Below, piece after piece: positions 10,582 through 23,216 of a stretch of DNA of 51,695 nt. Where the stretch lies: NCBI GenBank assembly GCA_024811115.1, contig JAKOGH010000803.1:1-51695 (forward strand), in the 5' to 3' direction. Under the pieces are notes generated by a model that worked only from the letters and a program-made list of their open reading frames with translations, searched no databases and had not been told where the DNA came from. The first letter of the stretch is position 1; the number at the start of each line of letters is the position of its first letter. This DNA comes from Terana coerulea. Lineage: Eukaryota > Basidiomycota > Agaricomycetes > Polyporales > Phanerochaetaceae. The position numbers and the translations under genes were made by a program.

Positions 10582-12190
10582 CTATACGACCACCGCCCGT
10601 TGGATGTCCACGGTCTCCATCTGCCACCATCGTACTCGAATCCCAACCCGGGGAGAAAACTGCGAAAATCTCGTCATTTCGGTGTCGGTGGTCAATTGAC
10701 CTCTACCGACGACCTCCCGAAGGTCTAAAACAAATCGCGACACTAGAATGGCAGTAATACTGGTATACAATACGTGAGCTTCCTTACGCCTGAACTGGTG
10801 GTATCGAACGTACGAGCACAAGAACGAGAGCAGGTAGATCTCTCCTGCGGTAGCAGCGTCAATTATGTGCATGCAGCTGAGGTGATGTTGACAAACAAAC
10901 CATGAAATGGAAGATAAGCATCTGCGTAACGTTCATGGCCAGAACAGTCCTACGACGGCACAAGTCAATCCTCATAATCAATTCCTGACACAGGCAGCAC
11001 AGTGAAGATATAGTTACAGGAAATAGAATGTGCCTGGGCATTAAGTGCTTAGCACAAGGCTTCAGACTTCAGAGACATACATGCGACGTACCGTCCCGGA
11101 TGAGTAGACTAGTGATGGGTGTCCTCAGATGGACTCTTGCCGCAGCTTTGCGAGTGCGGATTGTCTTCGCCAAGGTGGCGACGAGCACCATGGAGTCCGC
11201 CAACATGCTGGCTAGGCGAGCTGTCGTCACAACTGACGAAGCAAGTTAGCACTCGGTCACAATACGGGCTGTCGAAAGGTCTACCTCTATTAAGAGTCGC
11301 ATTTCAGCGAGCAGTCTGGAGAACAGCTAGCGGAGTGTGCTTACCCGTCTCGCAGAGTTTGACTAAGTGGCAAATATGATAGGCATGACGCGTTCGCGAC
11401 AGGCGTTGTAACGGCATGTGTGAAGGCGAAGAGGTACTAGACATCCTATGAGCACTTGGAAGTACAGTGATTGACTGCGGGAACCTACCGCATTGATGCC
11501 GAATTGGACCATGTTGAGAATAAAGACAAATACGGCAAGCGCAATCTGACGGTTCCAGAGCGCATAGACGCGTAAAGCCGAGCATACTGAAAATGCAATT
11601 TAATAAACCTCTTCGTCGCAGAGTATCAAACAGAAACTTACCGCCAAAGACGATCATCAGTATGAGGGTCATGGCTTGAGTAGCTCTTACTGACACTTCA
11701 CAGCTGCGAGAGATGAGGAATGAACCAGGCTTCAATGCCCAACTGCTAATCATATGTACACACCTCTGGCCCAGACAGAAGAAGACGTTTGAGAAACCGT
11801 GGAGAGATTGTACAAGCTGGAGCACATACCTGGCGAGTCGAGACAAACCCGGAAACCACGGCCCATACGGCGTAAACGAGAGCTCCATATCGGTTCAAGG
11901 CAAACAAGACAGTGACCAGCGAGAACTTGTGCTGCCATACGAAGACGATTTCATCTCTGATGGTAATCGCATGCTCATAGAGTGTAAGGGCTACGACTTG
12001 TAAGCACAGCAATTCAGCAATTCACAAAATGAAACGAAATACCAAGCATCGAAACACACACGTAGTTCTGTACCGTCCTAATGATGAAAACATCAGTCTA
12101 CAAAAATTGTCCCAACATCAAGTGTACTCACGCGCCGCCGGCGAACGTCCTCGGATCTGACAGAACGGTGTTCGAGGATGTTTCAAACAT
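10582..12190 (-). CDS. DUF6533 domain membrane protein, gene 3 (left only)
   Basis: Start ATG at 12190; exon 1 12132-12190 (MFETSSNTVLSDPRTFAGG), exon 2 12043-12077 (TVQNYVCVSML), exon 3 from 11996 down (VVALTLYEHAITIRDEIVFVW, LNRYGALVYAVWAVVSGFVSTRQ). Further exons give MTLILMIVFG, CSALRVYALWNRQIALAV with NMVQFGINA, LADSMVLVATLAKTIRTRK followed by ARVHLRTPITSLLIRDG, and the C-terminal ITAILVSRFVLDLREV with stop at 10582. Exon sizes and phases (59, 35 and so on) match gene 2, showing tandem origin. It keeps the canonical LRVYALW motif and the Trp lost in gene 1, so it is the best-preserved left member. The join between exon 3 and the CEVSVRATQ exon is uncertain. No right-arm copy is seen. Confidence 0.75.
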
Positions 12191-14589
12191 TCTTCGGCTC
12201 GAGGGTCCTACGAATGGGATGCAAGGGCAAAGAGGCCATTAAACGAGCTCTCCGACAATGAGTTTTAACCCCTGATCTCTACCGGCCTCGCCGGAGGCAT
12301 GGAAGCGCAGTGCCAGGCCACCCAACGAGAGGCCTGCATGTGCGTATCGGGAACTGTGATAGGGCAGCACTGACAGCAGTCGCCCGGTGCAAAGACCCTT
12401 CTGAACCCAAAACAAAGAACTCCGGTCAGAAGTAGGCAGCTTTACAAGGAAGGGTCCGATGCATTGTGAACTCGGAGAAGTGCATTGGGCAATACGGGGT
12501 TCCATACGACGACTTCCTATAAGGGGCAAGTTATCTTTTACGATTGCCGTGGGCAAATACCACAAGACGCACTTGTATACAAATTCCACTCAGTATTGAG
12601 TAAATAAATTCCCACAGCATTGACTGGGAAGCACTTTGTCGGAAACATGGACAAAAGCACAGCTTCTCAGGAGAGCGCCGGAATGGTACGTCGTCATGAT
12701 TGGACTAGCCGCTCTTGGCTTGAGTCCAACCGCGATATTCAATATTGAGGAAGATGAAGGTGCGGCGGATGAATTGTAGAGTCGGGCAGATAGTAGCTCA
12801 TTACCGGAACCGAATCCTCTTGGGCGACTAGCATGAGCCGGAAATATGATAGCACCGGAGGTTGGACCGCAAATGTCACGGGGAGAAGCCAGCCAGCCGT
12901 AAAATGAGAGTTCTCCTATCAGGCTAGCCAGGCTAATGCTGTGGGCAATAAGGAGAGTCATTCAGGAGTTTAACCTTAATTTCGAAAGTATAACTCACCA
13001 CGAAAGGGCTGGGCAGTCTCGGCCATGCCCTGTAAGGTATATAATCTCACAAAGTTAGCGGTGTGAATAGGATCAAGGGGCAACCCCCAAATGTGTTAGC
13101 CGCATAGTGCTCCCAGTGAGCTGTGAACGCCTGGGTACCCCGAAAGGCCACTCGTTGAAGGAGCATCACACCCCGACGGAAGAAGCATGCTGGAAAACGT
13201 AGTGGCTGTAATTCGACAGCGACACGTGGTTCATACAGCTCATCGTACGGAACCAGTGCGGCGGTGTGGCATTTTGCTCTATACCCGCGCGCAAGGGTTG
13301 GTCGTGAGGGCAAACCTCGAGTTTGAGAAGCCGTCCGGACCCGAAGGAACAGGGCATGCTTGAAACTGGTCACCGGAATGCTGGTTACCACCCAAGGGTG
13401 ACGAGGATTGGACGTTGAGCACTAGGGCTTCGGGTTCGGGCATAACGAGATCCTTCCGCGAACGTTGCCAATACATGGGCACTCTGGCAGTGGGAGGTGG
13501 CGTCCAAGTAGGCCGGGGTGCGTCCAGCTCCCTGACTGTCGTCAATTTCGCCTACAGAGCCGGGTCGAGGCAGAGCAAGTAGCTCGCGTCGTACTTTACA
13601 GGCCTTCAGATCAGCACTCTACGTCTCAGATTATCAGAGGTGTTAATACTCATTGGAGTGATCTCGGCAGTAACTTGAAGGTGCGTACCACTGTCTTACG
13701 TCAAGCCATCGCACGAGTATCGAACATGTCTCGGAATCGGCATCGACAATGCGGCGCAATTGTATATGTGAACCGCTGTTCCGCTGCGCTAGAGAAATAT
13801 GACTATCCCGGTCGTCAGCGTCGGTGTTGTTGTCGACATTCCACGCCTGACGGTGAAGATCTGGCTGCCAGCGGAGTTGGCAGCCTCGGCAAATCCCGGG
13901 CTTAGGGTGGGCGTCGCTGTGTATGGCAATGCTAGAGTATGAAGCTTCTGGTGGTCATGAACTACGATAATCCTCTCGATTTGAAGCTCTCGGATTCATG
14001 TCGCTATCCTCTATTCTACCGTATCAAACTCGCATCTACTACTGTAACACACCGCACTGCTCGAACAACCGGTGGCTGCGCCAGCCTCCCTTCGGTTCAA
14101 TTGTCGGGAATATGTATCGATTAGCCTAGGAAACGAAACGAGGCAAGCCTCCCGACGCATCCACCGCAAGTCGTGCACATCCAGACCAAGTCAGATGACC
14201 CGTCAGTATGTAATGATCCGAAAGCATTGCTCCACGCCGCCGCGATTGTGGGAGGCACAGAGCAAATACTGCATTCTCGCAGCGGCCTGGAGTTAACTGG
14301 CATTCGCTCGGTGATGAATAGGAGAGTCGTTTGGCACAGACAAAGGTGAGTATGGTAACCGGCGCAGCTATGTGCGTCCTACAGAAATCAAGGAAGATCG
14401 CTCAATGGTAAAGCAGTGAACGCATCCTCGAAGAGCATGGTAAACACGAGGCGGAAGAACCAGGGCCCTTGCCGCATCTGTCCAGACCTACAGGCCCATG
14501 GCTGATCACTCGCTGTCAATTACATCAAAGACATATAACAGAAGCGAGGACGGGTTACCCCGCATTCCTGTTCACCCGGCTCGACTCCC
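12191..14589. other. Gap of about 2.4 kb without a recognised gene
   Basis: Short open frames exist on both strands (for example plus 13465-13905 and minus 12590-12961) but none resembles a family I know, and none extends across plausible splice sites. Hydrophobic runs such as WYVVMIGLAALGLSPTAIF (plus, about 12690) and VVSVGVVVDIP (plus, about 13815) hint at degraded coding sequence. I cannot assign it. Confidence 0.4.
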
Positions 14590-14596
14590 TTTATAC
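14590..14596 (+). promoter_or_regulatory. TATA-like box of the DnaJ gene
   Basis: TTTATACC about 55 bases upstream of the ATG at 14648. It supports that start over the in-frame upstream ATG at 14498. Confidence 0.4.
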
Positions 14597-14647
14597 CACC
14601 ACAACCGCTCACCTCTTACAACTCCTACCTTGTACTATAGTATCCCG

Positions 14648-16226
14648 ATGCCTGTACCCGTATCCAAAACCAACTTTTTCGCCGTCCTCGACCTCGAAAA
14701 GGGCGCCACCGAAGACGAGATTCGCGTGGCGTACAAAAGCTGGTGAGCTGGCACTCAGCACACCGCAATATCTCGGCTTATGACCTGCTGCAGGCGCTCA
14801 AATGGCATCCTGACCGCCACCAAGATCACAAGGACGAGGCCCAAGCCAAGTTCGTGGAGGTAAGCCACTCTTTGTGAAGGCTCTGTACCTAACGCAAAGC
14901 CGACACTGCTTCTCCTAGATAAAGGAGGCATACCTCCAGTTATTGGAAGAAGGCCGACGCGAACGGCGTAAAGGATGGAAATCCAAGCCAAAGTCCCCCA
15001 AATCCTCTTCCTCGGCAGCCTCGTCGTCAGGCTCCTCTGTACATACCGCAAGGTCGACGGCCTCAACTTCATCCGAACGTAGCAGCTCCACATCCTCAAC
15101 TAATAAGGAATCACGTCACCACGAACACAAGCATTCTGAACGGTATGTTACGTTCTATTCTTCTCTGGACCGACACTGAACGTGGTTACTGTTTGACAGG
15201 CATAACAAGGAGCCATCTTATCGCCCCCCTGATCCACAAAATATCAAGGAGAAGACATCACTGAAACGCCCACAACGCACGACTTCACAAGCAGATCTTC
15301 ATGAACACGACAACTTCACACATCGAAGATCCGACCATGACGATTCCTCCGACGAAGAAGAGTAAGTGCGTCTATTAAACACACGCGCATCTTATTTAAT
15401 GTCATTTCTTTGCAGGCATCACCACGTACTGAAGAAGAAGCGGCCTCCTCCAAAAGCAAGCGGCAAGCTGGAGGACACGGACTACGAATTTGTCGACCTT
15501 GTCGACCTCGGAACGCCGCTGAACCCGCTCCGCTCACCCAAGAGCAAAACCAGCGACCCGGACAGCAAGGACTGGGTCTTCCCGCTGCCGCTGTCTCTCG
15601 ACGAGCTCTACCGCGGCAGCTCGCAGAACTACCGCATCACGCGCACGCTGCGCTCCGGGCAGACGCAGTGCGTCAAGATCGACCTGAAGGTGTCGCCGAG
15701 CTGGCGCGATGGGACGCGCATCCGCGTGCCCGGCGTCGGGAACGAGCGCAAGGACGGCGCGTTCCAGGACATCGTCTTCCTCATCGAGGAGGAGCCGCAT
15801 GGGGACTTCACGCGGGTCGACAATGACCTCGTCACGTCTGTGCAGGTTCCCTGGGCGGACTCGCCGCCCAGACCGTACTCTTCGTCGTCTTCGGACGTCA
15901 CGGATGATGGCTCTGACGCGCCATCGGAAGACCAAGTATACGTGAAGGCGTTGAACGGGCAGGAGTACGCCGTTCCGATACCGCGCTCGTTGGTTGAGGC
16001 CGCGGACGGGTCGAGGGTAGTCGGCGCTGGAATGCCCGTGCGGAAACATGGGAAGATTGTGAGCAGGGGAGACTTGATTGTCAAGTACGTTACATTTCCT
16101 CAGTCCTCTGACCCAGCAGGAACTGATCGAAACCATGATAGATGGGAGTTCAGCTTCCCGGAGACAGACAAGGGACAGCGTCAGCGATGGCAAGGTCTGA
16201 AGAAGGCTATGAACTGGAAACTATGA
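14648..16226 (+). CDS. J-domain (DnaJ/HSP40 class B-like) co-chaperone
   Basis: Six exons, roughly 14648-14741, 14794-14859, 14919-15142, 15200-15361, 15416-16084 and 16142-16226. Residues 1-70 form a J domain (NFFAVLDLEKGATEDEIRVAYK, then ALKWHPDRH with the HPD triad that stimulates Hsp70 ATPase). A long Ser-rich, then acidic and His-rich linker follows, then a C-terminal substrate-binding domain (FPLPLSLDELYRGSSQNYRITR, VKIDLKVSPSWRDGTRIRVPGVGNE, DIVFLIEEEPH, LVEAADGSRVVGAGMP). There is no Cys-rich zinc region, so it is the Sis1/DnaJB type. One flaw: the first exon-exon join is out of phase unless one C is restored at about 14738 (AAAAGCTG for AAAAGCCTG, giving KSL-ALKW). Confidence in the family is high; the exact linker splicing is less sure. 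Confidence 0.88.
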
Positions 16227-16815
16227 CGCCCATGCCTCCATACCATGTATGCTCATAGGACTTTATGCAATGGACGCTGTCGGCGAATTTTTACTTTGGG
16301 GGAGGTGGTGAGCTAAATAGCTGTCACCACCGGACTACGGGGTTTTCATTTGCGATCGAGATGTAGCAGTAGTTAATGTCCAGTCTGTATCCATAGCTCA
16401 CTTCACAATTGAATGCATTGATCGCACACCCCAGCGCTCCAGCCATGCACTCGTAGTTCAGTTTCTTATTTCTAAACGTACATCGTATATCACAATGGTA
16501 CGAGCACAACAGGCCCGGGTACGGACAACCAGTCAATAAGTGGCTGCAACAAACAACAGGTATAAGCTGGCAAAGAGTCCTGTGTCGTGAAATCGTAAAG
16601 TACCGTCAGGAAATAATGATAACAGGCGACGGGACCGTAAAGGCAGCAATAAAAGCAACGTCGTGAATGGTCGTGACGAGGAGGTGTCGCACTAAAAGAA
16701 TGAGCAGCCAAAGCAAGGATTAGGTAAGTCCTTCAACGAGACAAGGTCCACGGGTCTAAGCAGCGTAATGTACACAGAATGGAAGAGATAGGAGAGACGG
16801 AGGTGTGGGGATGGA
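16227..16815. other. 3' flanks of convergent DnaJ and Kelch genes
   Basis: About 590 bases between the two convergent stops. No protein is recognised; it is presumably both 3' UTRs and terminators. Confidence 0.4.
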
Positions 16816-19800
16816 TCATGAGTCGCCCGACGACTCGCGGTGCCGGTGGTCTGGGTTCGCAACGAAGAGCGGCGCCCGCGGCGCGAGGCCGTACGACGAG
16901 GTAACGCGTGTGCGAGGTGGGATGGGCGGCGGCGACTGCGACAACGACATCCGCCGCTCGTACTCCTGCACGCGCTCGGACACCGTCCCAGACGATCGTC
17001 GCTCAGGGCGGCGCAGGGACGCACAGGCGGCGGCGTCACGGCAGGCATGGACTCCGCCTCCTCGCGCGTCATCTCCGTTGGGGACATCACGAGCGCGGCC
17101 GCCGCGCGGGACGGGCTGCCGAGGACGGTCTCGGGCGGGGACGGCGGAGCCTCGCCCAGCTCGGTCGGCGCGGCGCCCGAGCTCGCGCGGCTATGCACGC
17201 TCGGGTGCGAGCTCGACGTCGAGCCCTCCTTCTGCACGATCTGCATGCCGTGCATGCGCTCGAGCACGTCCGAGTTCGCGGTGCGCGCCGTCTGCAGCGA
17301 CGTCGCCGAGCGCGCGTGGTGGTGCGTCGAGAAGCGCATGTGCGGTCGCCCGCTGCTGCCCGTCCTGCGCTTGCTCTCCGGTGAGTCAGGCGAGTCCGAG
17401 TGGCCCGATTCTTCGATCGGGACGAGGCGCGGTAGCGGGTTGGGGTCCCGGAAGTCCAGGGGCCGCTGTGTCCGGCTTGCGCTGCTGGAACGACGGTCGA
17501 GTATCGGCGTCTTTGCGAAGCGGGTCCACCAGCTGTTTGACCGCTTGACTGGCTGATTGGGCGATGGGTTGGCGTCAAGGATGGACGTGGGCCTTCGAGG
17601 CGACTGCGGGGGTTCATGGGAACTGGAGGACGAGTTGTTGCCGGAGGATGAGATAAACGGGCTGGAGCCGAGAGGGACAGCGAGGGAAGACTCGGAGGTT
17701 GATGCTGGGTCAGTGACCGTTGGAACTGAGGATCGCTCAGAAACGGGAGTGAGGCGCGTCAAGTCAACGGTGGCCGGAGAGTACATGGTGTGTATCTTCG
17801 GAAGTGGCGGTGGGTCGTGCAAAGATGGGTATCCGTGGGCGTCATCGTCGGGGTCATCTCGGTATACGACGTCGGGGTCGTACTTCAGAGATTCCACGTC
17901 GTAGTCCTCGAAAGGGTCTTTGTAGGGATACGACGACGCTTGTCGCCCTCCACGAGGTCGCGATGCGGCAGATGCGGCGAGGGTGGGTGGAGCGTAGTTC
18001 TTTCGTCATATTCGTCCGTGTAAGGGTTGAATGAGCCACGCTTCTCATCCCAAATAGTGCCCATCGACGACGTTGTCGCCTCCCGAGACTTAGTCCCACG
18101 AGCTCCCGCGACGGCGGCTGCACCCGCAGCGATGTCCAGCATAGCACCGCCAACCGAGCGGAGTGATGCCAGAGAATCATAGACCTTCTCGAGCGTGGGT
18201 CGGTGTCTTGACGCCCTGGACGACTGACCACTGCTTGGGTCCCTCCGCATGTTGCTGTACCCGAACTCGCGGGTGTCTTCATCCGCGAGCATGTCCCGCC
18301 GCTCCTCTTGCTTGTCCGCAGCAAATGGGATGCCGGGTACGATTCGACTTAGGCGCGCCTTCACTGAAAGCATTCCTGGGGTAACGGGCAAACGTTTCTC
18401 TCGGTACCCAGGCATGCCTGCAATAGGGATAGGACCGTCGCCGTGTGGGCTCTCCTCATCGCCGGACTCGCCCAGGAGGTGGAAGCTGTTGCGGGAGTGG
18501 CGACGACGAACATAATATGACGCCCCTACAGCGCCTACGAGTAGCGCAAGCACGCCGAACGTCGTGCCCAGCGCAATGGCCGTTGTATGATTCTTCGAAG
18601 ACGCGCCTGAAGCAGTAGGATCTCCGCCATTGCCGTTGCCGTTTCCATTCCCGTTCCCATTCCCGTTGCCGTTTCCGTTTCCGTTGCCATTGGGGTTGTT
18701 ACCTCCACCGCCAGTGGATGTATGCGTCGGGCTGGGAAATTCTGCGGAGCCGGGCTGCCCTGTGCCTGTGGGGCTTGAACCAGTAGCCGTCTGGCTGGAA
18801 GGCGGAAGCGTCGTCGCTGTCGGACTGGTGACTGCAGACGGCGGCGTATACGTGGTCTGGAACGTGCCTGACGACATGTCGAACACCTCGAGCGCCGCAG
18901 ACGCTGCTCCATTCTGCGCATAGCCTATGACAGAACCCTCAGCGCAATGCGAATGTGGGAGCCTGATGCGTTCTCACCGAAGCCAAATATAGCCATGCTG
19001 CCCAGGCCCACCGCGAAGTGATCCCGTCGGGGGCCGAGCTGCGTGAGGGCGGTGACGTTCGACCAGACCATGGGGGATTGCGTCGTGTCGAGCACCCAGC
19101 CGTCCTCCAAGCTGTCCTGCAGGACAGCATCGGCTCCGCCGTGTATCAACACTTTGCCAGAGTCGAGGAGAGTGGCGGCAAAGTTTCGTCGCGCTGGAGG
19201 CACAGATGAAGATGAGACAGAGAGAATGGACCAAGTGAGATGTGTGGTGTCGAATGCCCATACGGTGGAGAGTGGTATCAAGGACTTCTCTGACGGCGAG
19301 TATCCTCCAAAAACCAACATGCGTCCGTCGGTGAGAACGACTGACTGGTGTCCAGTAACGTCTGGTGGGCCGTTCGTAGAAGGGAGCATGTCGAAGGAGG
19401 GGCCACTGGGATCGAACACATAGTTTTGAGAGAACGCACTTCCAGAGCCGTCGGCTTTCTCTCCTCCCACAACCCACACCTTTCCACCCGACGATGCAGC
19501 CGTATGATAGATTCTCCTCATAGGTTCATTCGCCCACGACTCTGTCTCGAAGTCCCACACGGGGTCGGCGCGATTGAGAACGTTCAGAGACACGGACGAG
19601 TCGTTCCTGTCGGGTAGTACAGTCTGTGAGTTGGGCCCAGGATCTCCGCCAAAGAGCAAGAGACTTGGAAGTGTTGAATGGAGTGATGGTGTGCCAGGCG
19701 ACTGCGGGGCCTTGGGACGCCGAGCAGTTTGAGCATCCTCCGATGTACTGGAAGGACGGAGAGGAGGGGTTGAAGGAGGATGCAAGGGATAGCGAGAGAG

Positions 19801-20035
19801 GTCGTTGTTCGGCGGTGCGCCGCTGTACGAGTATTGATTGTACGGGTCTGTACGTCCACCGTGAATATAGAGTGTGTTCTCGAGGAGAGCCACGGCTTGG
19901 CCCCATCTAGCGACACGTCAATCTCTCGTCTGCGCGAAAGGAAGTCGAGACCTGCCTTGGGATCGCGGAGTACTGTGATTGGCCCGCTACAAAGTCACGG
20001 ATGAGACAGAGCGCGATGAGCGATAACGAGCGCAT
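16816..20035 (-). CDS. Kelch-repeat protein with signal peptide and single membrane helix
   Basis: Three exons: 19952-20035, 18978-19906 and 16816-18924. Exon 1 starts MRSLSLIALCLIRDFVAGQ, a plausible signal peptide. Exon 2 carries Kelch repeats (ENTLYIHGGRTDPYNQYSY, GGKVWVVGGEKADGSG, GRMLVFGGYSP, GKVLIHGGAD, DHFAVGLGSMAIFGFG), predicting a beta-propeller outside the cell. Exon 3 has a Ser/Thr/Pro stalk, a pure Asn-Gly repeat (about 18640-18700), one membrane helix (TTAIALGTTFGVLALLVGAV) followed by YYVRRRH, and a long cytoplasmic Ser/Pro-rich tail ending RESSGDS. About 1040 residues. To stay in frame it needs bases restored in homopolymers at about 19955, 17940 and 17027; otherwise the tail would end early. 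The ligand and signalling role are unknown. Confidence 0.82.
18637..18700. repeat. Hexanucleotide microsatellite encoding (Asn-Gly)n
   Basis: Imperfect CCNTTN-type hexamers (plus strand GCCGTT/TCCATT/CCCGTT) give about eleven Asn-Gly pairs in the extracellular stalk of the Kelch protein on the minus strand. The unit is six bases, so length change keeps the frame. Confidence 0.85.
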
Positions 20036-23000
20036 AGTAGTCGTGGGATGTGTAGAGCAATAGAGATAGGTTAGAGTTGATGCATGGGAGGGTGGCAGGA
20101 AGGTGGTCGTGAAAGCGTCGTAACGTGTCGTTAGAGAAAAAGGCGGCCGTCAGCGTGCGCCGTGTGGAAGTGGACTCTGTGGAGCTTGGAGACTTAGCGC
20201 ATACATTCGGGGCGGGCTCGGGTGAACCGTGGGCGCACACTGTTTGGCCTTGTTAGGATCCAAAGACCACCACCTGCCGATTTGGGATAGGTCTCGACTC
20301 TACCCCGAACTCCTCCTTGCACAGCACGTCATCATCAATTGATGCGCATGCACTTTGCAAGTCGGTCACTCCCACCACACACCCTCTCTTTCGAAAGCGT
20401 GATACGCTTTAACTTCCTACTATTAAATTGACTAGACCTTACAGTCTCTCGTATACAGCCCATATCGAGACTAAGTCTAGTGTACACGATCAGTGGTCAG
20501 AACGCCTGACCGGTGAGACGGCAGGTGTTTAGGGAAAGGTGAGTGACTCACTTTTCTTGCCGGCTCTGCGCATCTGGCTCAGGCAGACTTCAATCCATGT
20601 GGTATAGAAACCGCCTGTCTTGCTGCATTACGCCAGTGCCCGATGGTTCCCGCCAAGGTGGCGACGTCAATGACAACTGATGTTGGCCACAAGGTCGGGA
20701 GCAAGAAAACAGTGCTACGGTATGGCATTGAGAAGTGATTAGCGCGCTGTGTAGCACGGCTAACTGTGAATACTTAGACCATCTGAACATTTCGTCTTCA
20801 GGTTGTATATGCGCTCGTTTACCGAGGCTGATCCAGGAGTTAACGGTTGAGCGCCGCCGCCGCTTTCTCTACAAATGGTTCAGTCTTGCGTAGCGTGCAT
20901 ACGATACAAACGCATATCGCTTGTAATATCCCGCTGTGGGACCTGTATGCAGGACGATCAGCTTCGCGTCGGTGGCAAAGCGGACGATCAGAACGACGCA
21001 CGATGCTGTCAATGAAGATCCGGTATGGTTTTAGTCCCCGTCTGCTGTCTCGAGCTCTCACTTAACTTAACTCAATGCCCCTGCAGTGTCTTCTCGAACG
21101 CAAGGCAGAAGCTAAATTTCTTGCCCCCTTTTTCGACGTCGCGCTGGATGCTTCTTGTACTTTACAAAAGGTATATTGATTCCAAGTACAGTGCTTGGCA
21201 CTACGGCGACAGCGAGTGGCCAAATGGTCGCAGGAGTTTCTGGAGCTGACACCAAGATGATGGTGCAGAGCTGTCATTGGGTTGATAGGCGGCAAGGGCG
21301 AGTAGTCGTCTTCTACTTCCTCTTACGTGTCTAATACTTCTGACCGCATTATCTCTTGTCAGAACATCGCTTAGTACGCCGACGTGCGCTTTATCAGCAT
21401 GGGAGTCGGTGGTTTGTCCCACCAATATGGCCAGCCCCCACCACCGTACGGTCGCACGGGTTCCAGCAAAGGTAACTGCGCTCCCAAATGACCGCCCTAC
21501 CCTTCCAAGCTACAAACATCATGCTGAAGACGCTTCTCTATACAAGGTCAATTTCGTATTTTGCACACTGCTTGCACCGCCAACCCATTCACCGGCACAC
21601 CTCTGCAGACATGTCTCGGGAGCAGCTTCCACCATCTGTCCTCTCCCACTCTGGAACGACGCTCGAAACCGCTGCGCTGATATGCGTTACTGCCCAGGTC
21701 CGGGCGCGTTATTCCTCATTGAACACAAGAGGCCAGACCCCGTGCGGCAGAAGCTTGGGGCGTGTGCATGTGAGTACTAACCTCAATTATGAACCTTGCT
21801 CGATGTGGTCAAGCTGAGCTTGTCCTGCATTAGCTAGGCGCGACCTTGCTATGGTCATATTGGCCGAACGGAGCTTGGCTTCTCGAGCTCGGGACGGCGT
21901 CTGGCCATCTTGGCTCAGACAGCACGGTAGTAGTATTGCCCGATATCGGTATGCCGGCGCCGCGGTGAACGAGCATACGCAGCTGAATGTCATCTCAATG
22001 TGCAGTCTTAGCCGACAGACTATGGTAAGCTTGTGAGCTTTTCCCGTGACACGGACTAGTACTCGGTACACCTCGCAGTCGAATCTATATCGAGGTGTCT
22101 TGCGGTCACACGCCCCGCCCGAGACCTGTGGAGAAGTACATACCTCAGCAGGGCCGCATAAGACTGTCTCAGCTTTGTCGCGGCGCACAACGGGCATTGA
22201 ATTTGCGGGCAGTCGGGCACGCCGTTCTTCCCAGCTTGGGAAGCAGCGAACGGACCATGTAAGCAACGCGACTGGATACAATGGATCATCGGCGACCGAA
22301 TGCCATGACATTGTGAACCTTACTCCGGAAGTTTAGGTTGGATATGCAGATAGTCGGATTGTAAGTGTCACTGCACATGCACACATCCAAAGTGCCCACT
22401 CATCTGTCGCATGGCTTCGGCGTGTTGTCGTCGGGCTCGTGAACAGAGTTCCATTACACTCAGTAGTAGGAATGGCTGGACCCTTTCCAAGCGCCATGGG
22501 GCGTCTGACATCCAGGGTAGGCGTCAGAAGCGGTGGGACCGTGGGGCAGCATCTGCAGGACACGGTGCTCGGGGTCGCAGCCCCCTTGCTACGCGCCGGC
22601 ACGGGTGACGCGTCTAGGGTCGGCTGCAGGGGCCTACGCCCCACGAAGGCACCCACCGTGACCTCCAGTGATGGCGTGATGAGTCATGCCAAAATGCCGG
22701 CCGGTTTCCCAGCTAGAAGCTGCTCTGCAGGACGACGGCGCGACGGCGTGGCAGGGAGCTGTGGGTGCACCAACCTTCGCGTGCCCGGTCGGAGCGCTAG
22801 CGAAGCAACGCCCACAGGCCAGCGGGCTCCGGGCAGGGCGCTCTGCAGACGTCGTGGGCACAATGTCCTATCAACCGCCCGCCGAGCGTTTCACGCTATG
22901 AACGAGGGCCACCAGTGCGATCGCAGTGAGAAGGTTAAGTATTTCCGACGGCGTCCGATCACAGGTTGATGATCCTTCGGGATGCTGTCATTGCAGCCGC

Positions 23001-23216
23001 TGAAACACGCCCCACAATGTTTCGTCGATCGTTTCCGGCGTGGGCGACCAGGGCGGCTGCGCCATTCGAAATGCGCAGAGCGAGTGCGTCGGTCGCGACG
23101 GGTGTACGGGCCCAATGACGTGACTGCGTAGCTGCACACGGTCACGTCGGATGTCTAAGCATTGTACAACGATGGTTACATTCGTTCTGTTCCTTGCAGT
23201 GTTATATTGGCAATGT
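20036..23216. other. Gap of about 3.2 kb without a recognised gene
   Basis: Many short overlapping frames exist on both strands; none is recognised. A minus-strand stretch near 20600-20720 reads VVIDVATLAGTIGHWRNAARQ, loosely like the helix-5/loop of DUF6533 proteins (VLVATLAKTIRTRKAAAR in gene 3), but no NRY, LRVYALW or DLREV blocks were found nearby, so this is only a hint of a relic. 22400-22900 is strongly GC-rich. The first 300 bases are the Kelch gene upstream region. Confidence 0.35.

Noticed and set aside
16805..17556. Long Arg/Ser/Ala-rich frames on the plus strand
   Set aside because: They lie antisense to the conserved tail of the Kelch protein in GC-rich DNA; their composition is that of shadow frames.
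20590..20790. Possible fourth DUF6533 relic on the minus strand
   Set aside because: Only one short helix-loop-like stretch is similar; the NRY, LRVYALW and DLREV blocks are absent nearby.
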